64,000 nt of DNA, from NCBI RefSeq assembly GCF_000473325.1, contig NZ_KI421514.1:314340-378339 (forward strand), read 5' to 3'. This DNA comes from Leisingera caerulea DSM 24564 (GTDB lineage Bacteria > Pseudomonadota > Alphaproteobacteria > Rhodobacterales > Rhodobacteraceae). Position 1 is the first letter of the stretch, and each line of letters opens with the position of its first letter. The notes under the pieces were generated by a model. That model ran no database searches and was not told where the DNA came from. It saw nothing but the letters and a program-made list of their open reading frames with translations. Position numbers and translations under genes: made by a program. Of the stretch, positions 21,514 to 28,695 are shown piece after piece.

Positions 21514-21717
21514 TCAGCATTTGCGGGGGTTTTGTTCGCAGTAGACAAGGTTTGCGGCAACGCCGACAGCGGCGCCGGTGACCAGGTTGGCGTCCAAGAG
21601 CGCAGCGCCCGCTGCGCCCGCGCCTGCGCCATAGACGACGCGTTCGCCGGTGGTGTCGCCGCAGGCCGCCGCCAGGCCGCACAGCGAGAGCGCTGCGATA
21701 AGAGATTTTGCCCGCAT
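21514..21717 (-). CDS. Small glycine-zipper secreted protein
   Basis: 67 residues: signal-like start (RAKSLIAALSLCGLAAACG), a Gly/Ala-rich segment VYGAGAGAAGAALLDANLVTG with alternating small residues (glycine-zipper type), and the tail VYCEQNPRKC. The Cys after LAAA resembles but does not meet the strict lipobox. The second ATG (21717) is preferred because AAGGA is too close to the first (21723). It lies just upstream of pccA in the same direction and may share its transcript. Confidence 0.7.
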   Translation of the reverse strand: MRAKSLIAALSLCGLAAACGDTTGERVVYGAGAGAAGAALLDANLVTGAAVGVAANLVYCEQNPRKC

Positions 21718-22394
21718 GTCCATGTTCCTTCTTCCGGGGACGTAAGTGTCCCGGCGGAATTTGCAGGCAAGGCAGTCAGGCGCAACGGCCGAGCGGCAGG
21801 GACCCTCTGTTGGGCGGAGGCTTGCCGTATCGGGGGGGCGTAACGGCAAGCTTCCGCCGCTGCCTGAAGGGGATAAAAGACGGGCAGGCCGCGGATGGGG
21901 TCGCGTACCTGCCCGTTCAGGCGAAGGGGCCGGAACAGATGCTCGGCACAGCAGCGTGGCTGCGCTGCTTGACTCACGATGCACGCCATGGCCGCGGGTG
22001 TAAGCCCCTGAAATCCGGCGCCGCGGATTTGGGCAGATTCCCGCTGTTTCACAGGGGCCGTGTGCGAGTTCACGCCGATGTTACGGACCGCACCCCGGCA
22101 ACTGCCGCGGGAGCGCATCAGCGGCGTCACATATCCGTGACGCAGGTGACGCTGCCGTGAACCGCGGCGGCTGCCGCGCAAGGCCGCGCGTGAACAGACC
22201 CCTTTGCCGGGGACAGGATTCCGGTTGCCAGGCATGGCCTTGGGGCACGGGTTCACAAATCCGGCAGCAGAGCGTGAGTTTCCATCACCTTTAGCGGCGC
22301 TGTGGATCACGGCTGCTCTCTTTGATGTCACTTCCCCCTGTTTGACCTGCATGGGAGCCTTGAAGAACACCAAATAAGGAGGAGGGATAACCCC
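21718..22394. other. Long structured intergenic region before the porin gene
   Basis: 677 bases with no supported gene but several strong inverted repeats: 21813-21828 with 21843-21858 (16-bp arms, one G-U), 21881-21915 (8-bp arms plus inner pairing), 21950-21969 (7 bp), 22011-22030 (7 bp), and 22124-22143 (7 bp), the last with a second competing right arm at 22147-22153. It must hold promoters for the small glycine-zipper gene (minus) and the porin (plus). A strong AAGGAGGAGGG ribosome site lies at 22376-22386. It could include a structured 5' leader or small RNA. Confidence 0.5.
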
Positions 22395-23540
22395 ATGAAA
22401 AAAGTGCTTAAAGGGCATTTCACCCTGGCTGCTGCAGCCCTTGCCGCCAGTGCCGGGCTGGCGCAGGCGGACACCCAGTCCGAACTGCTGGACCTGCGGG
22501 CCCGCGTCGAGGCGCTGGAGGCGGAAAACCAGCAGGCCGGCAGTATCCCCGGCGACTTCCGGCTTGGCGGCACGTCGGTCGATATCTACGGCTATGTCAA
22601 AGCCGATTTCTTCTATGACTTCGACTTCATCCAGGGCGACAGCGCGTTCGTGAACAACATCGGTGAACCGGTGAACGCCACCGACGGCAGGTTCGACGCA
22701 ACCATCCGGCAAACCCGGCTGGGTATCCGCACCAGCACGCAAACCGGTATCGGCCTGCTTCAGGGCCAGCTCGAACTGGACCTGTTCGGCGGCTCCGCCA
22801 GCAGCCCGGAACTGCGGGTGCGCCACGCCAATATACAGATCGGCGACAACTGGCTGATCGGCCAGACCTGGACCAACTTCATGCCCATCGGCCAGTATCC
22901 CGTGTCGGTGGAATTCAACGGCCCGGTTGGCATCGCCTTCGCCCGCAAGCCGCAGGTGCGCTACAGCAACAGCTTCGGCAACGGTTTCGACTACAGCCTG
23001 TCGATCGAAGAAAGCGCGGTTCCGTCCAGCGACCCGATTTTCACCGCTGCGGCGCAGTACAGCAATGACCTGTTCACGGCCCGGATTGCCGGACTGGTCG
23101 GCAATGCTGAGAGCGGCGCCGTCGAAGTCGACCAGACCGGCGTCACCCTGTCGGGCGCGATCACCCCGTGGACCGGCGGCCTGATCCAGGCCACATATGT
23201 CACCGGCGAGGCGATCGGCCCGCTGCTGATCGGGCTTGGCGATGCCATTGTCGGCGGCCAGGCCAACGACGTGGACGGCTATACGCTGGAATTCCGGCAG
23301 CAGATCAACGACCAGTGGAATGTCGGCGTCGCCTACGGGCGCGAAGATTACGATCTGCCGACCTCGACCGGCACGCTGTCGTTCACCGAGCTGGAAACCA
23401 TCCACGTGAATGCGTTCTACAGCCCGACCGACAACCTGACGTTCAGCGCCGAATATATCTTTGGCGAGCGCAACGACACGATCTCCGGCAACAGCTTTGA
23501 CGGCGACCGGATCCAGCTGGCGGTGCAGCTGGACTTCTGA
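22395..23540 (+). CDS. DcaP-like outer-membrane porin
   Basis: 381 residues. The signal peptide ends near LAQA-DT, followed by a short N-terminal coiled coil (ELLDLRARVEALEAENQQ, about residues 29-46), then repeated amphipathic beta strands (VDIYGYVKADFFYDFDFI, LRVRHANIQIGDNWLIGQ) and a C-terminal Phe (QLAVQLDF), the hallmark of BAM-assembled barrels. The coiled coil followed by SVDIYGYVKAD fits DcaP-type trimeric porins, which take up small organic acids. It lies in the middle of the propionate locus on the opposite strand, so uptake of carboxylates is a reasonable inference but not shown. A very strong ribosome site suggests high expression. Confidence 0.88.
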   Translation: MKKVLKGHFTLAAAALAASAGLAQADTQSELLDLRARVEALEAENQQAGSIPGDFRLGGTSVDIYGYVKADFFYDFDFIQGDSAFVNNIGEPVNATDGRFDATIRQTRLGIRTSTQTGIGLLQGQLELDLFGGSASSPELRVRHANIQIGDNWLIGQTWTNFMPIGQYPVSVEFNGPVGIAFARKPQVRYSNSFGNGFDYSLSIEESAVPSSDPIFTAAAQYSNDLFTARIAGLVGNAESGAVEVDQTGVTLSGAITPWTGGLIQATYVTGEAIGPLLIGLGDAIVGGQANDVDGYTLEFRQQINDQWNVGVAYGREDYDLPTSTGTLSFTELETIHVNAFYSPTDNLTFSAEYIFGERNDTISGNSFDGDRIQLAVQLDF

Positions 23541-23571
23541 AAGGCGGGCCGCCCCGCAGCGCAGACCCCTG

Positions 23572-23593
23572 CCCCGCAAGAAACCTTGCGGGG
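23572..23593. terminator. Terminator after the porin gene (shared, convergent)
   Basis: Perfect 9-bp stem (CCCCGCAAG / CTTGCGGGG) with an AAAC loop, 31 bases after the porin stop and 34 before the stop of the convergent minus-strand gene. Only TT follows, so efficiency is uncertain. Confidence 0.6.
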
Positions 23594-23626
23594 TTGCGGG
23601 CGTAATATGCGTGCGGGGCGCCTGCA

Positions 23627-23971
23627 TCAGCTGAACGCCTCCGGGAACGCGGCGCGCGCCGCGGACTCGTCAATGACCAGCAGCGCCTCATAGCTTTCCG
23701 GATCAAACGGATCTTCGGCCGGGATCACCTCGCGGCCGAACAGCCAGCTGAGACGCCCTGCGTCGAGGTTGCCGCGTTCAAACGGCTGGTCGCCGAAATG
23801 CTCCCACAGCGCCTGCATGAAGACGGCATCGACGCGCCTGTCGACGTTCTTGCGGTCGCGGAAGCGCTCGCGCCGGATCAGCGGCGTCACCCCTTTGGGG
23901 TTGGGGCGGCGGATGGTGAATTGGAAATCAGTGCCGGGCATACGGCCCGGGAACCCGCGGTGTTTCAGCAT
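23627..23971 (-). CDS. Conserved hypothetical protein
   Basis: 114 residues from the ATG at 23971. It is basic in the first half (RNRDRK-like stretch RRERFRDRKNVDRR) and acidic in the second (PAEDPFDPESYEALLVIDES). There is no signal peptide or membrane helix. No family is recognised. It lies in the minus-strand series between pccB and pccA and could be co-transcribed with the small lipoprotein upstream. Coding character is supported by G/C-rich third positions throughout. Confidence 0.7.
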   Translation of the reverse strand: MLKHRGFPGRMPGTDFQFTIRRPNPKGVTPLIRRERFRDRKNVDRRVDAVFMQALWEHFGDQPFERGNLDAGRLSWLFGREVIPAEDPFDPESYEALLVIDESAARAAFPEAFS

Positions 23972-24006
23972 ATGGGTGCCTCCTGTCCGGCACCCCACGG
24001 GGCGGC

Positions 24007-24032
24007 GGGGGCCGGCCGCAGGGCCGGACCCC
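24007..24032 (-). terminator. Hairpin after the small lipoprotein gene
   Basis: Ten paired bases with one internal mismatch around a GCAG loop (6-bp inner stem 24012-24017 with 24022-24027), nine bases after the lipoprotein stop. No T-run follows. Confidence 0.4.
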
Positions 24033-24040
24033 TGTAGTGA

Positions 24041-24181
24041 TTAGTTGTACTTGCCGGTGAATTCCGGCTCTTGCGAGACCGGCTGCGGCTCAACCACAAC
24101 GAACTCTTCTTCCTGCTGGGCGCAGGCGGTGACGGCGGCCAGCAGGCCGGCCAGGGCGATAAGCTTGATGCTCTTGGACAT
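24041..24181 (-). CDS. Small lipoprotein (46 residues)
   Basis: A short gene: ATG at 24181 preceded by AGGAGA at good spacing, reading MSKSIKLIALAGLLAAVTAC, then an acidic tail (QQEEEFVVVEPQPV) ending TGKYN. VTAC is a valid lipobox with Cys20, so the mature peptide would be about 27 residues with an N-terminal lipid. Function unknown; small entericidin-like lipoproteins have a similar build. It lies within the pcc gene series. Confidence 0.72.
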   Translation of the reverse strand: MSKSIKLIALAGLLAAVTACAQQEEEFVVVEPQPVSQEPEFTGKYN

Positions 24182-24395
24182 TTCTGTCTCCTGATAAAAT
24201 TTGTGAAACCTGCGGGGGCTGCGCCCGCCGCCTGCCTCAACCTCAATGCGAAGGCAGCCAAACGACTGCCCGGGCCGAGGATAGCCCGGTTTGCATCCGA
24301 GTCACATGCAAATCGCGGCAATTGGCAGCGCTGTGGCTGCAATGCCGCAAGTTTCCGCCGATCTGAGCTTTGCCCCGCAAGATATTGTGGACGCA

Positions 24396-24890
24396 TCAGA
24401 AAGCCTCCCACATGCAGGCCGCGCCGTCGGGGCGGTAGGCCTCAAAGAACTGGGTCGCCTCCGGGTCCTGCGCGCCAAAGGGCAGCTCCCGGTCGGACAG
24501 CGAAATCACCACCCGCGCGGCCGTCATCCCGCGGTCGGCCAGGTAAGGCAGCGCCAGAGTGCCGCACAGGTGGTCCATGTCGGGGGCCGCGGTTTCATAG
24601 CTGACGGTGCCGGTGCCGCGGGCGATCTGCGGCGCCAGGAAACGGAACCGCGCCCAGGTCTGGCCCGGCTGGCCGGGCGCCTGGTCCAGCAGCACTTCGG
24701 CCAGCGTCACGGGCTGGCCCGAGGGCACGGCAATGACGTCTGCGGCCAGCGCGGCCTGGGCCAAGAGCGCAAAGGGGATGGCCGCCAGATATCCGCAGCC
24801 CCGGCCCCCGGTTTCCCGGGCTCCTCCGGCCGGAGCTGCAGGCGCTGCGCAAGTCGCGCGCGCTGTCTGATATCGGCTGGAGCGGATCAT
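24396..24890 (-). CDS. DUF6497-type secreted protein
   Basis: 164 residues. An N-terminal charged stretch of about 33 residues precedes a hydrophobic signal segment (YLAAIPFALLAQAALAA), then SGQPVTLAEVLLDQAPGQ and PDMDHLCGTLALPYLADRG, ending YRPDGAACMWEAF. The pattern fits the Rhodobacterales-restricted DUF6497 family of periplasmic proteins with two Cys. The ATG at 24890 overlaps the upstream stop (ATGA), which supports this start in spite of the unusually long pre-signal region. Function unknown. Confidence 0.7.
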   Translation of the reverse strand: MIRSSRYQTARATCAAPAAPAGGARETGGRGCGYLAAIPFALLAQAALAADVIAVPSGQPVTLAEVLLDQAPGQPGQTWARFRFLAPQIARGTGTVSYETAAPDMDHLCGTLALPYLADRGMTAARVVISLSDRELPFGAQDPEATQFFEAYRPDGAACMWEAF

Positions 24891-25315
24891 GACGCTGATT
24901 CGCTCTTCATGTCAATTTTTGCCGCGAATCTGTGCGAATCTCCCGCATCTGCCCGGGAATCACGCAGCCCGGCCCCCTGCCGTCTGCCGGCATGGCGGAC
25001 CCAGCGGGCCCGGCTGGCCGGGTTCTCCAGGATCTCAGCGATTTGCCCGGCGGCATTGCCGGGCACCCGGCCCGTCACCTGCCCGCCCGCGCGCACTTTG
25101 ACGCCCTGCCCGTCAGCGGTGATTTCCACCACCGGGGAGAAGCCGCGCAAGGACTGCAGCTTGCGCCACATGTCCTGACGGATCTGATGCGCCAGCCGCA
25201 GCGGGTCGCCCGCGGGCAGCGCAGTCTCCGCCGCCACATCAAACCGCGCAGGCAGGCGGCGCGACAGCGTCAGGCTGCTGTCCGTGCGGATGATATGCCA
25301 ACGGCTGCGGGTCAC
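24887..25315 (-). CDS. Conserved hypothetical protein (GTG start)
   Basis: 142 residues beginning with GTG at 25315. Contents: TRSRWHIIRTDSSLTLSRRL, a helical region HQIRQDMWRKLQSLRGFSP, and VVEITADGQGVKVRAGGQV, which looks like a short beta sheet. It is basic overall, with no signal peptide. No family recognised. It lies 79 bases downstream of pccB, after its terminator, and is coupled by a four-base overlap to the DUF6497 gene. Confidence 0.65.
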   Translation of the reverse strand: MTRSRWHIIRTDSSLTLSRRLPARFDVAAETALPAGDPLRLAHQIRQDMWRKLQSLRGFSPVVEITADGQGVKVRAGGQVTGRVPGNAAGQIAEILENPASRARWVRHAGRRQGAGLRDSRADAGDSHRFAAKIDMKSESAS

Positions 25316-25326
25316 GCTCCCGGATC

Positions 25327-25380
25327 CTTCTTCTTCTGGCTAAAAATATCCTCGGGGGTGCGGGGGCAGACAGCCCCCGC
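25327..25380 (-). terminator. pccB terminator plus dispersed repeat (copy A)
   Basis: On the minus strand, an 8-bp perfect stem with a 5-base loop (25360-25380) starts 14 bases after pccB and is followed by CCCCCGAGGATATTTTTAG. The tail (25327-25358) is the first of three copies of a repeat built on GGATATTT...CCAGA-GAA; the others are at 39602-39634 and 59365-59398. Confidence 0.7.
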
Positions 25381-25394
25381 TGAGACATCCGCTG

Positions 25395-26927
<1,533 letters not shown>

Positions 26928-27000
26928 GGCACATGTCCCCTGTAGATGTCACCGGGACCATATATTGCGCAGGCGCTGAGCCAAAGGACATTATCGCAAA

Positions 27001-27019
27001 TTTGCAAACCGTTTGCATA
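27001..27019 (-). promoter_or_regulatory. Putative PccR/ScfR binding site upstream of pccB
   Basis: TTTGCAAA, three bases, then TTTGCATA, 74 bases before the pccB ATG. In Rhodobacter sphaeroides the ScfR-family regulator PccR recognises paired TTTGCAAA elements upstream of pccB (established; as I recall with a 4-base spacer, so the 3-base spacing here is slightly different). Related half-sites occur before the ScfR-family gene at 32928. Confidence 0.65.
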
Positions 27020-27095
27020 CGCTGTTGGCAAAGTTGAAAATCAGCAAAGTCACGGCGCAGCCCGCCGCCGTGTTCCGGCGGCAAGGAATGCGGTT

Positions 27096-28304
27096 TCAGG
27101 CGGCTTTTGCGATGTCCGCCATCTGCCGCAGCGCGCTGGTCAGCGGCGCCTTGACCGGGACGGAGACGCCAAACGGGTTGTCCTCGACCATGCCGATCAC
27201 CGGGTCGTCCTTGAGGAACTTGAGATAGGCCGCAATCTGGGCCAGCAACGCCTGCGCCGCGGCCTTGCGGGCATCGCCGGTGGCGGATTTCATCTCGAAC
27301 AGCGCCTTCATCAGGGCGGTCTGGTTGCCGTCGGTGACGCCTGCCAGACCGGCATCGGCGATCTGCGCCAGCACCGGGTGGTTCTGCGCCCTGAGCGCAT
27401 CCTGCAGGCTGGAGACGCCGCGGTCGACGTCCTCCTTGGCGGCCTGCCAGATCTCCATCGGGTCGGCCTGCGGCGCCGCCGCCTCTGCCGGGGCGTCCAG
27501 CGCCTTGACCAGCGCCTTGAGGCCCTCTGCAGCTGCCGGCAGGGCGCCCGCCTTCAGACTGGCGGCGATGCCCCGCGCCTGTTCCGCAAGCGGTGCGGCC
27601 TGCTCCGGCGGCAGGGTCTTGATCCGGGCCGCCTGCGCCGCCAGCAGCTTGCTGAGCTTGGCGGCCTGTTCGGACTGCGCCGGGGCCGGTTTGGGCTGCG
27701 CCTGCAGCTTGGCCAGCGCGGCCTCCAGCCGGTCGAGCCGGGCGGCGCAGCCGTCGTGGTCGCCCTGCCTCAGCAGCTTGGCACTGGCCTTGATTTCCGG
27801 CGCCAGCTTGCCCGCCAGCTCCGGATTGCCCAGCGCCTTGACCGCGCCCGCAGCGGCGGCGATGCGTTGTTTCAGAGCGGCTGCCGCGCCATCATCCGCC
27901 TGCGGCGGCGCGCTGGCTTCAACCGCTTCGGCGTCGTCATCCGGCAAGCTGTCCTCGTCGATGATGCTGCCGTCGGGGCCGACCAGCACCGGCTTGAACT
28001 TGACCATGCCTTCGGCTTTGAACCGCTTCTTCAACTGCTTGATGATGCCCTTCACGGGCTTTTCAGGCTGCAGGAAGACCTCGTTCTCCTCCACCCGAAG
28101 GGTGCCGAAGCAGGTTTTCTTGATGCCCGGCATTTTCTTCATGTCGCCGCGCAGCACCTTGCCGGGCTTGCGCAGGTCGATCATCAGGCCGCAACTCTCC
28201 GGCTTGCCCGCCAGTCCGAAAGCAAAGGGCAGCTCGTTGCCGCTGGCCTTGGACTTTTTCAGCAGTTTCAGGACGGCGTCGGACTCAAAAGCCTGGTCTG
28301 GCAT
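27096..28304 (-). CDS. Third gene of an uncharacterised cassette; N-terminal domain plus Ala-rich helical repeats
   Basis: 402 residues from the ATG at 28304. The first ~120 residues form a compact alpha/beta region with ELPFAFGLAGKPESCGLMID, LRKPGKVLRGDMKKMPG and CFGTLRVEENEVFLQPEKPV. An acidic linker (DEDSLPDDDAEAVEASAP) follows, then about 250 residues of Ala/Leu/Lys helical repeats similar in style to those of the 922-residue protein in the same cassette. There is no signal peptide, membrane segment or known motif. It starts ten bases after the middle gene, so it is the last gene of a three-gene operon. It might be a chaperone, adaptor or immunity partner of the large protein; this is inference only. 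Confidence 0.75.
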   Translation of the reverse strand: MPDQAFESDAVLKLLKKSKASGNELPFAFGLAGKPESCGLMIDLRKPGKVLRGDMKKMPGIKKTCFGTLRVEENEVFLQPEKPVKGIIKQLKKRFKAEGMVKFKPVLVGPDGSIIDEDSLPDDDAEAVEASAPPQADDGAAAALKQRIAAAAGAVKALGNPELAGKLAPEIKASAKLLRQGDHDGCAARLDRLEAALAKLQAQPKPAPAQSEQAAKLSKLLAAQAARIKTLPPEQAAPLAEQARGIAASLKAGALPAAAEGLKALVKALDAPAEAAAPQADPMEIWQAAKEDVDRGVSSLQDALRAQNHPVLAQIADAGLAGVTDGNQTALMKALFEMKSATGDARKAAAQALLAQIAAYLKFLKDDPVIGMVEDNPFGVSVPVKAPLTSALRQMADIAKAA

Positions 28305-28314
28305 GGCATCCCCC

Positions 28315-28695
28315 CTAGCTGGCGCCGGTAACGGCGGCCCACTCCTCAGCACTCATATCAACAAACTCCAGATCCGCCTCATCGCCCGGTTCCGACAGCG
28401 GCTGGTCCGGCCAGATCATCCCGTAAGCGCGGCGGAACAGCGCCTGCAGCTCCGCCTCGTCAAAGGGGTACTGCTGGCCTGCGAACTGGCCGATGCGGCC
28501 GCGCGGGCTGGCGATCAGGGAGTCCAGCGCCAGCCGCAGCCAGTCGAGGTTGCCTTCGTTGCGGGCGCGCTTGTGCATCGCACGGATGTCGGCATCGAAC
28601 TGGGAGAGGTCGGCCATCGGATCGGGCGCGTTGACGGCGCGGCCCATGGTCAGCAGCCGCGTGTAGCCCGCGATCAGTTCCTTGCGGATTTTCAT
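28315..28695 (-). CDS. Small acidic-tailed protein, middle gene of the cassette (candidate immunity or adaptor)
   Basis: 126 residues, MKIRKELIAGYTRLLTMGR, then mostly helical (SQFDADIRAMHKRARNEGNLDWLRL), with FDEAELQALFRRAYGMIWPD, and an acidic C-terminus (EPGDEADLEFVDMSAEEW). The ATG overlaps the stop of the 922-residue gene by four bases (ATGA), so the two are made together. Size, acidity and tight coupling directly after a large protein with a toxin-like C-terminus are what an immunity gene would show, but no family is recognised and an adaptor role is equally open. Confidence 0.72.
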   Translation of the reverse strand: MKIRKELIAGYTRLLTMGRAVNAPDPMADLSQFDADIRAMHKRARNEGNLDWLRLALDSLIASPRGRIGQFAGQQYPFDEAELQALFRRAYGMIWPDQPLSEPGDEADLEFVDMSAEEWAAVTGAS

